A program made the position numbers and the translations under genes. Positions 1-12,800 of a stretch of DNA of 64,000 nt are shown here, in pieces. The notes under the pieces are model-generated. The model did no database searches. It saw nothing but the letters and a program-made list of their open reading frames with translations, and was not told the origin of the DNA. The DNA is taken from NCBI GenBank assembly GCA_015179025.1, contig WHUX01000006.1, positions 310,001 to 374,000 of the forward strand, in the 5' to 3' direction. This stretch comes from Terfezia claveryi. Taxonomy: Eukaryota; Ascomycota; Pezizomycetes; Pezizales; Pezizaceae. The stretch's first letter is position 1. Each line of letters opens with the position of its first letter.

Positions 1-908
1 CAGTCCTGAAACATCAGTCCCACATATATCAATTGATTGCTATATATAATGTCCATGCTGCAGCAGGTTGTAGTACGTGCATACGTACTGTGCACACCAC
101 ATAGTCTGGTTTATACTAAAGAAGTGCCGAGGATACCAAAATGGGACTAGCTCAGCTACCCAAAAAGGTAGTCTGCTTGGTGACTTCCCAACAAGGCAAC
201 CACCATGAAAGTAGTACGTCATATTTCTGACATGCACGTGATTTGTATTGAACATATATCAACTCCAAACAGCTTAGCCGCTCATGCCATAAGTTTCTTG
301 TGTGATACTGTGTGAAAGTGATAATGCGAGTGACGTATTGTGAGATGGGGGATAACGAATGCAGGCAAAGGTCCAAAAAGAGGCGGTAACAGCAAGCTGG
401 AAGAGGTAGAAGCCGAAGCTGGGGTGGAGGTGCCTGCGTGACCGGTTAGCCGATTAGGCGTCTCTCCTCCTCCTTCCTTTAGCACCTTATGAGACGACAG
501 TTGAAGTACCAACAACCAATGGTATTGCAAATTTAGCTAAAGCTGCTCAAGTCTGGAATGCGTAATGGTGGAGGATCAGCCGCTTATATTACCAAGCTCA
601 GATTCACTGAATTTTTCTCTCAGCTCGGGGGGTCGGATAAATGTTTTACAGTCATCGCCTGAGCTGTTAAACATATCTATAGCTGTTAGGGCCATAAACC
701 TAGCATTCAAGATCTCACCTTTGGTTTAGTTTGTTCCACCGAGGATCATGCCAGTAAAAAAAAAAAATATTCGCAAGCGGGCGGGTGCGGCCTTGTGAAC
801 AAGATCCACAAATATACCGCTCTGAAAATGTCGCGAATATACAATATTGACCGATAGTCTACCTCTTATATTTTATCAGCAAAGCCAGTTTCTCCCTCCA
901 ACCTAGAG

Positions 909-996
909 CTTTCTTACGCCCCCTTTCTATATGGTGTATATATCTATATGGATATGTATATATATATACACCATTTAGAGAGGGGGATGTAGAAAG
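909..996. repeat. imperfect hairpin / short inverted repeat
   Basis: Positions 909-942 and the reverse complement of 963-996 agree at about 28 of 34 bases, around a 20-nt AT-rich loop. The inner part (ATGGTGTATATA) is perfect. It could be a very small MITE remnant or a transcribed hairpin. No clear target duplication flanks it. Confidence 0.5.
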
Positions 997-2225
997 ATTC
1001 CTGATAACTCCTCCTTATTTATACTATTATACTCCATCCTCATGGCAGAGCGTAACTCCTTTACCATTATATAGTCACATATATTTCTTGTAAGATATGT
1101 ATATGTTCTGGGCCGCTCGTTGGCGGCATACCCTCTGTGCCGGTCGCGGACAATAAATATAATTCTTCAATTTTTGGTAAATGTGAATCGAACGAAAAAT
1201 TCTGCTACACTCAAAAAACACCCTATGGAGTCATTTTTGACCACCCCATCCACATCACATACCCTTCCTGTTGATTAGTGGGAGAAGGCAGACATTGAAC
1301 AAGGGGAGAATTCCGGAAAAATTACCTCAAGCCCTTCCATGATGAAGAATATGTTTGTGTAGTTAACAACTCATCACCTTTATCTCTGATAATGAATGGA
1401 GTAGAGGATGATACTGAGTTTATTGCTACCGTAGAAATCTGCAACGTTTCTTATGCAATAGGTATTTGAAAATTAATTTCTTATCTACGGAGGTTCTTAT
1501 CTATTGGGGGTTTTTATAGACGGGGCCTTATGGTTCAGGCTATATAGGCCATCTTGTGCTGAATATCGATGCACTATGTGGAATTCAGTGAAGTTTGGAG
1601 TAATCATAATTATAATATTTTCTGTCTACATCTTTTTGCATGATTTCTTTTTACCCTAGAAAAATCCACAGCTATTTCTTACTTATAGAATCCAAGTAAG
1701 TACTTTCTTAATCGCAGGTACTTATTTATACGGAGATTGCTTAGGTACTTCAATTCCTTGATTTTAAACCAAAACGAAGCAGATTCTACCTAGAATGATA
1801 CAACGGGTAGTTGCTGTTTTACAGAGTTATGGGAGATCAAATGGTATGATGCTACAATATATATCATATTTTTGTAGTTGTGATATGGCCAAACTTGATA
1901 ATAAAGGGCTATGTGCAAAGCTATTACAAAATCACAGCCTGAATCCTATCAATTGTGTTAAGTATGGCGTATTTGATAACCTTTACCTAATTAAAGACTA
2001 CTGACCTTACGGGCTTAGAGAATGATATTTCAGATACTCTAACTGCTCGGTAAACTACAGTTCACCAGGCATCTATAACTACTGGTGTTTTCATTTCCGG
2101 TGTCTGCAAAAACTTCTACTCTAATTGTTGTTGCCGATACTTTAAAAATTCTTAATTTATTGACATATGAAAGTACTAACATATCATGACATATATCTAA
2201 TAAGAATACGCCTATTTTATACAAA

Positions 2226-2255
2226 ATTCTTACAGATAAGTATATCTGTAAGAAT
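2226..2255. repeat. 13-bp perfect palindrome with 4-nt loop
   Basis: ATTCTTACAGATA at 2226-2238 is the exact reverse complement of 2243-2255. It lies within an AT-rich block whose sequence (about 2219-2290) recurs in degenerate form at about 2391-2460, so the palindrome probably belongs to an old repeated sequence rather than to a gene. Confidence 0.45.
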
Positions 2256-4384
2256 GTGCGGAATATATAGCCAAATAATCCCACATATCTAAATGTCCTG
2301 AAATGAGGGTAATGAAGAGATCATAGATCCCAGAAAATTCTTTCTGCCCTAGAATAACCTTTTTTAGGCATATACAGCCTACGTTGAACAAAATTATTAT
2401 CGGATAAGTCTATCAAATAAGAATGACCGCTATATACACAAATAATCTCATATATGTATATCTGGGAATAATGATCCTAACAAATAGGTAATTCATCCCA
2501 TAAAAAAAATTTTTTGTCCCGAATTCCCAATTAGTTTTTCTTGAGCTGGCATAAAAAAATATTCCAACACTTTTAGCTCTAGAATGAGCAATAAGAAAGA
2601 GTGAATTCATACCATAAGATTTATTATGGGACGAATTATCCAATTGAATAGTCCCAAGGTGGACTTTCGAGATTATAAAGGGTCGGTTTTTCCCCTATAT
2701 TAAATTGAATTAAGGGTTCCCTTTCCAAAGTCAATGTTATTAAAAATTGTCTGATCTGGTAGTGATAAATGATTGCACGGCACAAGTCAAGCGGCTTCAT
2801 TCATACCTGCATGAATTCACGGGCACTTCATCTCAGAAATTTTCTCTGCTATACTCTGCTATACTTTCCAGCCCATATTCGGTGTCGACATTTTGACAGA
2901 GCCAAGCTGCGAATCACATCAAAATAATGTACGCCGGGTTAGAAGGTTAGTTCTACCCAACTGAAAACTTTCTACTAATAAAGCAAGAAGCTGAATTAGC
3001 ATTTACATATAAACGTCAGATTCACAATAGCTGGTGTTGGGGTGATGGAGAGTTTTTGTTTGCTACAGTCGAACCTGTCTTATTGCCTAGGTAGGGGTGG
3101 GCCCACCGGCTTCCAGGAGGCCGTGGAGTGATATTACAGAGGTAATGAGGGTAACACTCATGTTCTGAATGCGTGTGTGTGGAATAAGAGAGGCCGGGAT
3201 ACAATTATAGAGGTTTAATTGGAATTTCAGTAGCATGATATCTGATTTTGTTAAATTTCAAGGTACAGAGTTGGCATTATGGATGTGGGCAGGTAGTGTT
3301 CACATCGCTCCACCGTAGGGATCCATATTCACATTATGTTAGCTTTAGCGTTTAGGCGTAGAAACTCTCACACTTTACTCTGCACCTACAGCTACAATGG
3401 ATTATATGCACAAACCAAAGTCTGACCCTCCCGCAAAAAAAGGGGAGCCAGAAACAAAGCTCTTCGTCATATCCTTGCCGCTGGTAGATCTGCATCTCTT
3501 GAAGACGAATTAAAAGTGGAAGGCAAGTTATCTTTCCCAAAAAAAGATTAAATATCCAATCCTCCACCACCACCACCACCCACGTTTGTCTGAAATATTG
3601 GCGATTGGGCAAAAAAAAAGATTAGAATATATAAATCCAGTGCTTGAGAAATATATATATATATATATTGTTTCGTTTCAACTTCTCTTCTATTATTAAA
3701 CCCGTAGCTACTTAAGTTCACCTCGTGTTGTAACTGCTATGGCAATAGGTAGGGTTGTTCTTGTTGTTTCCAATAGCATTGACGCTACTTAAGGCTAGAG
3801 CTTCATGTTTAATAGAGTATGTGAACCTTAAATTCTTCTTTGGCTTTGGGAGGTGGTGGTGGGTTTTGGGGGGGAGATGTGGGATGTCTATGTTACTATT
3901 TAGGGTGCGTTGAGGGTAAGTGCGGAAGTGGGCTATATCCCTAATAATTCTAATTTGCAAAGCCCAGTTTGCACAGAATACAATTAGGGCCTGCCTCATA
4001 GGACCCCAGCGCCAAAAGGGCTAAAGGAAAATTTCTTCTGATTCATAAGCGCGGAATACGTCCTGGGAAGGGTACATAGGGTATGGAGATGCACAAAAGG
4101 CATTGGCTGAAAGGGTTACATGGCCGGCAAATCTCTAGAAAAGATTAGGAGATGGTTATGTATGTCTGTCTAATGCGTTCATGAAGCAGGGGAAAAAAAA
4201 AAAAAAAAAATTTGGTATATGCTCCTGAACTTTCCACCATGCCTCAATACTAGACGTATGTAATCCATACTTTATCCCAATAACGTATCGTACAAACCCC
4301 ACGAAAAAAATGGACAATCCCACCCAGCAACTCCAGCTGTACGCTCCAAGCATAATCTTTACCAGTAACGACTCCAGCACCTTC

Positions 4385-5094
4385 TCATGGCCTGAGCCCC
4401 TGCGCCGTCTCCCTCCTCAACCTTAGAATCTCCCTCCTCACCTCCTCCGCTGCCAATTCTGTCTGCAACACCCTCCCCACCCCCTCCCTCCACCTCCTCT
4501 CCAACCTCTCCATCTCTCCCTTCACTGCCTCTTGCGCTCCTTTCCTCTCCTTATTCACCACATCACACTCCCCCTTCAACGCGACCAACTCTGCTTCACA
4601 CGCGCGCAGCTCATCTTCCAGCTGCGAATTATGTATCAGCCACGCATTTTTGCCAAAGGCATTTAATAAATTCAAATTTGTATTTCGTGTTGCGAGATGG
4701 TGGGAGGAGGTTAGGAGGGATGTGATAGCGGCTGTGTCGGTGGGAGGTGGTGGTGAATCGCCGGGGTCGTACCGGGAGAGGTCAATGCCGCCCGTTAGGG
4801 GTTGTTCAGAGGCGACGCGGGAGAGCTCGGCTTGGAAGAGGGGGGAGAAGGAGATGGGAGGGTGGGAGGGTATGGAGGGGTGGAGGGTTGTAGAGGCTTC
4901 AGGAGCGAGTTCGGCGGTGATGATCGCTTGGGCGGCGGAGAGGATGGATGGAGAGAGGGGGTGGTCAATGTCTGGTGTTCGGGATGCCGAGGGTTAGCTA
5001 CAGTTTGGTACAAGTTGCCCTCTTGAGCTCAGAGGAGGGATAGGGGAAATAACGTACAGGGTAATGAGTCATGGGAGAATTGAGCTGCAGACAT
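4385..5094 (-). CDS. pre-mRNA-splicing factor SPF27 / BCAS2 (Cwf7) homologue
   Basis: A core subunit of the Prp19/NTC spliceosome-activating complex, acting in the nucleus. Exon 1 is 5094-5058 and exon 2 is 4971-4385; the 86-bp intron (GTACGT...CACCAG, branch-like GCTAACCC) splits a Tyr codon. The product is 207 aa, close to the roughly 200-225 aa usual for the family. It shows the short family N-terminus (SHDSLPYID at about residues 7-15), a middle segment with the GGIDLSRY turn, then a C-terminal coiled coil starting at NLLNAFGKNAWLIHN, which matches the BCAS2 'GxNAW' signature. The C-terminal third is rich in Glu/Arg/Leu heptads. I chose the ATG at 5094 because it gives the expected N-terminus. 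It stands alone; the nearest gene is more than 1.5 kb away. The call rests on remembered family features. Confidence 0.82.
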
Positions 5095-6744
5095 TTCTAT
5101 GGTAAATGGGTCGTTGTCACTGAGGGTCGCTTTCAAGACTTGTTGGTGGTTGCAAACTGAGAGCTGAATTGTTGTGGTTCGCTTACTCAGCATGGGCATT
5201 TGTAAGGTACATACATATATATCAAATCCACCAATCACATCAACGGCGCCTTTATGTGAACCAATAATATAACTATCAGTGTCTAGGCAAACCTGGCACC
5301 CAGTGATCACGTTTTGTCCTAGCAGTTACACTCTCCAACACTTTGCACATAACTACACAAGATGACTGAAGGAAACTTTGTCCGTAGAGGAGATGATAGA
5401 AAGACGAAATTGAAGTAGATACTCCGTACTCCCCCAGTAAACGAGACAAAAGAACAGTGCAACATTAGGTATTATAGCAACTCGTAGCCTAATAGTCATG
5501 AGATGATATGTATGTATCAAGAATTTGGAAATGCTGTGCTGCCGCCGGCCGCTAGGTAAGTGCCGCATTGCGTGGATTCCAAACTCAGCATATCACAGCA
5601 TGGGCCTTCGGAAGGCAAGCATCTGGCATTTCGGAGCCACATGTGATTTTAAATGAGTCTTTGAGGGCACTGATCTTAGAAAAAAGGCCACCGGTTGGGT
5701 GGAACTTGATTTAACGGTATTCATAGTGTGTAAAAACATGAAATTTTACGAGCCGTGACAGCGCAATGCACAATCCCCCCAATCTTTGTGCACGGTTCAA
5801 GAGATTGCTCAGGCTGTTGATATGTGTTGAGTAAAAGTCTCCCAATTCGGGGAAGGCTAGGTGGATGGCAGCAACAACTTCCCCTAGTCTATTCAATTAT
5901 TAGCATTTGGCAAAATAATCGGATCTGCAAAAATTCAGAAAACGCACGACCCCAGCCAGGTTCTTGTAGCCCCAGTCCCCAAGACCGAACAGAAAGATAT
6001 AGGCACACTCGGTTGGAGCCGCGTCTTCCACACCTTAAGAAGAGATCTTGACGTACCGAGAAACCTTTGTTATAAAAGAGTGTTGTATGCTTCATCAAGT
6101 TCAGTGGTGAATATATACATCGGGATCGATGGGATATTGTGAGAGGATTGGAAGGTAGCATAAAGAAATTGACAGCCCAGGCTCAATGTTGGATGCTCGT
6201 CTCCAATAATCGTCTCAGCCACCATGGGTTAAGAAATCTAAACGAAGAGGGATCAGGATCAGAGTGTCCACATCTGGTTCGCTTCGAATTCCTAACTGTA
6301 AGTTGTAGATGATTAGTTTTAGATGAAATCCAATACAACTGAGGGTAATGGCACAAGCTTGGGCTATAAAGTTGTGCCAAATTTAGCAGCAGCAAGTTTG
6401 AACGCTAATTCTCATTCTATTCTGGGGATGTGGATATCATATCTACGAGTGCCAACCAGCCTAATATCATAATCGAATCGAGTGGCTCACGGGGGTTGAA
6501 CAGGGCACTCCTCCAAGCACATAATCCGTTGGAACCAACTAGGCCAAAAGTGGGGCCTCGGGTGCTAGGTTGCTAGGTCTACGGTACCCTACACAGCCGG
6601 TGCTCCTGGGGCTAGAGACCGGCCGATTGTTTTACAGTCGACGGTAGAATCATTGGCCCTTATAGAAACCAACGACTCATGTTCTACCAGCCTTTTCAAG
6701 AGGTAGTATTACTATTCGACCGTTCACGGAGCCATGGGATCAGG
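5095..6744. other. spacer upstream of the SPF27 gene
   Basis: This should contain the minus-strand promoter of the SPF27 gene. I see no further convincing coding sequence: open frames here are short, overlap one another on both strands and lack family features. No tRNA was found by eye. Confidence 0.4.
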
Positions 6745-7086
6745 ATGCTTTTGGAGTGTTCCTCCCGGAGGGTACTGGCCATATATTACTACCTATTGCT
6801 ACCAGGGTGCCTTGCAAGCCCCGTTCAAGCACAAGGATCCTTAAACCCAATTTGATATTATACAATAGGCGTACTAGCCACCCCAAGTTGCTACCGATAT
6901 AACCAGAAGTCTGCTTGTGCCGTGTTTTCTGGTAGTATTTGCTACGCTGCTGAAGCTTATAAGAGGCCTGGTGGTGTATTTGGGGTTTATACTGGGGTCA
7001 AATACTATGAGATCATACTGCACCAATGCCAGCGAGGAAATCTAGTATTACCGTATGCATCCGGGGAGACCTGTCAAAACCGGTGA
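6745..7086 (+). pseudogene. possible broken small secreted Cys-containing protein
   Basis: The frame opens at the ATG at 6745 and runs to TGA at 7084-7086 with a single in-frame TGA at 6853-6855. Before the stop lies a signal-peptide-like stretch (hydrophobic IYYYLLLPGCLASPVQA). After it follow about 76 codons with five cysteines (SCYRY, SAC, GSIC, HQC, ETC) and an aromatic, Gly-rich middle. An intact small secreted protein could have been inactivated by one nonsense change, or the TGA could sit in an intron I cannot place. A second open frame (7055-7267) overlaps the 3' end and also has protein-like composition. The reading may be chance; the family is not recognised. Confidence 0.25.
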
Positions 7087-7492
7087 ACTTCGAAGGTGGG
7101 ACTATGTGAAGGACTTCCGAAGCCATGTGGCTCGTAACAGGTCAGTAGTTCGAGATTCGATTGATCATAAGCTGAGTGTGAATAGGACAAGAGGTATAGA
7201 GGAGCTAGTTAGGCCAGTGGCTGGATTGAAGGCATTTGGGACGATTGGTTGTGGGAGTATACTTTGATTTGACTTCACCTACCCGCTTGGTCTTGTGCAC
7301 CGGCAGTTTTGTCCTAGACAGTTATTCTCTAGTCCCCGTATCAAGAATCCTTTCCTCCTCCATCTAGTTCCTCCTTTTTTTTGTTCAGATACGTTATAGA
7401 CTCATACCTAGTCCTCTAGAACTGACACGAAGCGAGCTTCGTGCTATTTCTTGTTAATATATACCCTTTGTTCTCGTCGAGCGTCAGTTAAT

Positions 7493-9877
7493 ATGAAGTT
7501 CCTTGCTTCAGCCCCCTCTGCCCTTTTGCTCCTGGTGGTGATATTATTCTTCTCCCAGGCTGCCGATGCTGGCCCTCACCGCCGGCCGCATTCCCAGCCT
7601 CGAGGAGACAAATATATATTGGGCGTCGGAAAAGCCGATATTACTGGGCCAGTACTCGTATCTATATAAATCCAGTCAGCTAACACCATGTCAGTCCTGT
7701 CGTCGAGATTGGGATGATGGGCTACGCATCCCTTGAGCAGAAAGGCACCGGCCTCCGTCAACGCATCTACTCTCGTGCCTTTATAGTTACCCATCTCAGT
7801 AATTCAACCCGCACCCTCTATATCGTTATAGACACACAAGGGGGAGATACTGCCGTGCACCAGCGGGTGCTGGAAAAACTCGAGTGGCTTTATCCTGGGA
7901 CATATACACAAAGTAACGTTGCTGTCATTGGCACCCACTCCCATTCCGGTCCTGGGGCATACTCGAATTATCTACTGCCTCAAATCTCGATTCTGGGTGT
8001 GGACAAGCAGAGCTTCTGAGCTATTGTGGATAACATTGTGTTGAGTGTGCAGAGGGCACATGAGAGTGCTACTGAGGGGTATCTTTATCTTGGAAAGGGG
8101 CCGGTGGATGATGCTGGGGTGAATAGGAGCCCATATAGTTATGAGCAGAATCCGTTGAAGGAGCTTCAGAAGTATAAGGATATGGGAAATACCGAGAAGG
8201 AGATGCAAATGTTGATGTTTATAGATAAGGATGGTGAGGTAATGGGGTAAGTGGAAAAAACTAATCATCTTACTGGATCTCGAAAGGATAACTGACCAGC
8301 CCGGCTGTATAGCATGCTCAACTGGTTCCCCACTCACGGTACATCATTGTACAAGAACAACACCCTGATCTCTGGGGACAATAAAGGCTACGCCGCCATT
8401 CGGTTCGAAAAATATCTCCGTGGCATGGGCAACAGCAAAACAGGACGTACCATCGTCACCGGCTTTTCCCAAGCCAATGTAGCTCCCAACACCTTAGGTC
8501 CAGTATGCCAAGATACTGGTCTCCCCTGCAAACATGAAGACTACACATGTGATGGCAAGGCACAACAATGTCATGCACGTGGACCCGGGTTCCAGGAAAG
8601 TGACGTGGAGAGTTGCAGAATTATTGGAGAAAGGCAATTTTTAGCAGCAAAGAAGATTTATGAGGATATCCTTAACGGTGGTGGAGAGCCGGTTGTAGGG
8701 AGTGTGGTCAAAGGAATACATACATTTGTGGATTTTGGTCAAGAGGGTGGGTATATATTCAAGGATCTCAATGGAATGAAGAGGAGAACGTGTAAGGCTG
8801 CGCTAGGATTCAGCTTTGCAGATGGAACAACAGATGGACCTAATCACTTCGACCCCGTACAGAATGAGTACATCTCCCAAAAGTTAGAGCTCTCGATTTT
8901 GAGTATAATGCTAACTGTCATACAGCCCAACACACCAAAGAATCCAATGTGGCTCCTGGTCCGCGATCCTCTCAGCGCGCCCTCCCGCGATCAAATTGAA
9001 TGCCACAAACCAAAATCCATCCTCCTCAACTTCGGAGAAATAAGCCTTCCCTACGCCTGGTCCCGCAACATTGTTGACATTCAGCTTCTCCGAGTAGGGC
9101 TACTTACCATGATAATTTCCCCCGGCGGAGCCACTACAATGGCCGGACGACGATGGAAGTCCGCAATTTCCTCCGCACTTCAAAGGGCAAATAAAGTTGG
9201 AGAGCTAGATCCATGGGTTGTTATCGGCGGCCCGGCGAATACGTATACGCATTATATCGTTACTCCGGAGGAGTATGCTGTGCAAAGGTATGAGGGGGCT
9301 AGCACGTTATATGGTTCAGTATACGTTAGATGCGTATATAGAGTTGACATTGAAGTACCTACCGTATGTGAGTGATGACCCACCGGCTATTTCTGTGCCT
9401 GTGGGGTCTTTACCGCCGATAAATGCTCCGGAATGCGGTTTACACCTGGATACAGGCGTGGTGTACGATAACCCTCCCCTGGGGAAGAACTTTGGTGATG
9501 TCCTCTTGCAACCGAAACCTATGTACTCGAAATCCGGCAGAGGGTCAGTAGTAGAAGTCAAGTTCGTGGGTGGGAATCCACGGAATAATCTCAGAGCAGA
9601 AGGCGACTTTGTGGCTATTGAGAAACAGAGTTCAGCCGGTGTCTGGGAGAAGTACAGGGGTGATGAAGACTGGGAGGTGACGTATGAGTGGAAGAGGGTG
9701 GATGGGGTATTGGGCACGAGTGAAGTGACGGCGAAATGGGTGGTGAGTGAACTAGAGGATCGGGGTGCGGCGGAGAAAGGGAGGTATAGGATAATGTATT
9801 TTGGGGATAGGAAGATGCCGTTGACGGGGAACATTGTGGGCTTCAAAGGTGTGAGTGAAGTGTTTACAGTTGTGTGA
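7493..9877 (+). pseudogene. neutral/alkaline ceramidase pseudogene
   Basis: Clearly derived from a secreted neutral ceramidase, which hydrolyses ceramide to sphingosine and fatty acid. Recognisable in order are a signal peptide (from ATG 7493), GVGKADITGP, MMGYA, GTHSHSGPGAYSNYLLPQI, NWFPTHGTSLYKNN, SGDNKGYAA, FSQANV, TMAGRRWK, the EEY-EGASTLYG segment and the C-terminal beta-sandwich domain ending at TGA 9877. Four lesions are visible. (1) The only frame-keeping donor of intron 1 (7648-7694) is GC, not GT. (2) There is an in-frame TGA at 8017-8019, inside the LGVDKQSF-AIVDNIV block. (3) At 8479-8484 'V-A-PN' replaces the family's V-GDxS-PN motif, removing the nucleophilic serine. (4) A frameshift lies at 9316. 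Two other introns look normal: 8249-8313, and about 8867-8931 (the second is length-neutral). PGG also replaces the usual PGE before ATTMAGRR. Very likely non-functional. Confidence 0.85.
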
Positions 9878-12800
9878 AAGGGGAAATTTGGGTGCAATGG
9901 GGAAGGTTCTCCTGTGCTGGATCTATACCGGGAAACAAAGTGAGCAGGGTATCTCGGGGAGGTGAACCGGAATTGGGGTGTGGTGGGGAAGTGTGGATCG
10001 AGGGAGAGGAGGATGGCCTTGTCTCGTGTGTCTTGTGCGTTGTGCTCGTGTGCTGCACTCCCGAGTTTCGATAACTAAACCGGGAAACATAGGTACTTTC
10101 TTCTAGTGGGAGTATGGTTTTGGGGTTTATTACTTTTTGGGGCCCTCTCATCCTCGGTCATGCCCGGGTCAATAGGGCGCGGAGAATTGATTGCAATCAG
10201 TCATGAAATGAATTGGTCTTGTTCATACCGTAAGGTTGTTTACTATTAACTTGTTTATTCTTCAACACACTGAGATCGGTCGATTGGACGACTGAGAAGG
10301 GGAAATTGTGATGAGAACTGTGAGGTTTCTTTTTGCAACGAAATTTAACTAGTGGAGGCGCCAACGAAGGGAGATATTGAGAAAAGGTAAGTCGAATTTG
10401 CGAATTGCACTGCAGAGTGATATTGTGATTGTGATATCGGAGTGAGTCTAAGGGACGACAGAGGAGAATGAAGTTCGAATTCCTGCTCACATAAACGATA
10501 ATTCTAAATTTTCAATGAAAGCAGATCGATTATTTCAGTCAAAATCCCCGAGACTATACATGTCCACCGAACTGAGGAAGAGTCACAATAAGCTGAAAAT
10601 CCACTTTTGGGGCTCCTCACCCCAGTGCCAACCAGACTACCTCACCCCCATGAGCTCAAGAAAGCAAAGAGACGGTGGAAAAATGGCAAGAGGGTCTCTC
10701 GCTTCGCTACGTCGATAGGGCAATTACAAGTGGGGGGGCAGGGCGGGGGGAGATTCAAAAATCACAAACGCAACCGATTAACCCACACCTCTCGCATCAC
10801 GCATCACGAGACTTCCACGACGCCTAAGATATACGAACGAACGAATCAACGGTTGTGCAAATAAAAACGAGTAGCACGCCTGCATAACATTACCCCACAG
10901 CATCCTGCATCCTGTGAGTTCTGCGCCCTGCTTCTTTCCAAAGGTAACGTCGACGAAATTCAAATACCCTTATCGATTGGTAAGTTTGTATCCAGTCCGG
11001 TCCAAAAGTTCAATAATCAGCTGTATCTGTAGAGTAGCTGTAGTGAAGTGCAAATCGGTCCACAGCAGCCTCGAGGCGAGCTACAGCGCATTAATACAGT
11101 AGCAATGCTCGACGTGTTAAGAAGCCTCCGATAGACGAAAGGTAAATACTCCGGGCAGATGAAAGATGGGGTAGGAGTAAAGGCCATGATTGGAGCAGCG
11201 ATAGGGATGAGGGGTAACTACATATCACAACCAGACTGCCCATTTGTTATTCCAGTCTCAATGGTGATCATGACGCATCTGGGTGGTTATGATGGTAGAG
11301 GGCAAAATCCAGGAATAATAATAAACAAGAATATGTTTCACATTCCAAAAAAAGCAATCACAACCCCACCTGTTGCACGGCGATCATGACAAAAGTTGAC
11401 GTAAGGGAACGAGCCTCGTTACCGCGCCAAAAGTAAGGGTTTAAGTAAGGGCTTAAGTAAGGGCTAATAAAAAAAGCACTACAGTATGTTTTCATGGCAC
11501 GCAAAATAAAAGCAAAAAAGACGCTGTTCGGAGTGGGGAAAGCAGGGGCTAAATTTGGGAATGTGTCAAACAAATAGGTCGACGGGAAACAAACGTTTCC
11601 CGGTCGGTAATCAGGTACAACATGCATCGTTTGGGATCTGACTACATTTCTGGGGTAAACAGAGATCCGCTTCGACTCAAAGAGGTATATCCGAATCTTA
11701 ACCCCAGAGAATCTCTGGAATATCAGGCATTCCGAAATTTGAGATTTCTCCCAGTAAACAACAACCCAAGCCTTCATGCAAACATCCAAATAATTGTATT
11801 AATATTGTTTTTCGTTGTCTGGAGAGTTTATCCCCACTACCGAGACCCCTAATGCAGTAATCCTCTATTTCCCCACTACCCAATTGTCCCAGAGCCCCCC
11901 CGCACGAATCCTGCAGGCTTTCCGTAAGCATGGATCATTGATGTCAAATAGCCCAGCTAACGCCAGTTGCAAATCTCGCCTGATAAACCACTACCAAACG
12001 CCAGACCCCACGTGCAGTTCTAGTACCTACACGAACCAGTGAGACCATATAACTGCTGTGAAAGCGGGCAGCAGAGGCATTGGATGAGCGTCCCCAAGAA
12101 TCTGCAGTTGGTATTTGACGTGCTTGATAAATGGGTTATAGCTGCACCTGCAATTTGTTTTGGAAATATTAAAAGTCATTAATGCCCCATATATGTATTG
12201 ACAACAAATTATGCACCGGATATCCGAATTCATAACCGAAAATGAACTATGTGATGAGGTAGATGTTCTTCACTCTGTTGAGAATTGAGTGCATCAATGA
12301 CAAAAATTGGAAAAGGCCGGGGCCCTATGCTTTCTGGAGATCTGGCCGGTGTCAGATGCAGGGTAAAACGACTATAGAAACGTTATCCGGGCTTGGAGTG
12401 ATATTGATACGCCAGCTCACACCAACTGCTATGATCCGGACAAGTCCGGAGCGAATTGTCGAAACGGATCGCGTTCCCAATTCCTTCCTAAGAATCAATA
12501 TTAGGCAATAAACAAGAAAGTAACGTTATTTAAATGAAGTACGTGCTGCACCTGTTCAAAGACTCCCAAATTGGAAAATGTGGACATCGCTAGTGACTGC
12601 AAGCAGTTAATATAAAATTTGTATGTACGGAGTACGTATATGTGAGGCAGCACCAGGAATATTTTTCAAGCTAGCAGGTAAATGAATTAACTTCCGACTT
12701 TTTTTTTTCCTTTTCCAAATTTTAGCGATAAGAGGATAAGACAAAAGCCTGTGAAAGGAGGTGAGAAACTGAGTCAAATCACATGCGCAAAGCTGCGAAC

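Larger units (their letters stand above)
1..4384. other. gene-free AT-rich spacer
   Basis: I see no supportable gene here. Open frames are short and carry no recognisable motif. The segment from about 1150 to 2760 is strongly AT-rich and contains small palindromes and a degenerate duplicated block (see separate entries). There is an (AT)n run near 3651-3668 and a poly(A) run near 4193-4210. A remnant match to the window's dispersed motif (ATAGTCTGGT) lies at 101-110. Confidence 0.5.
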
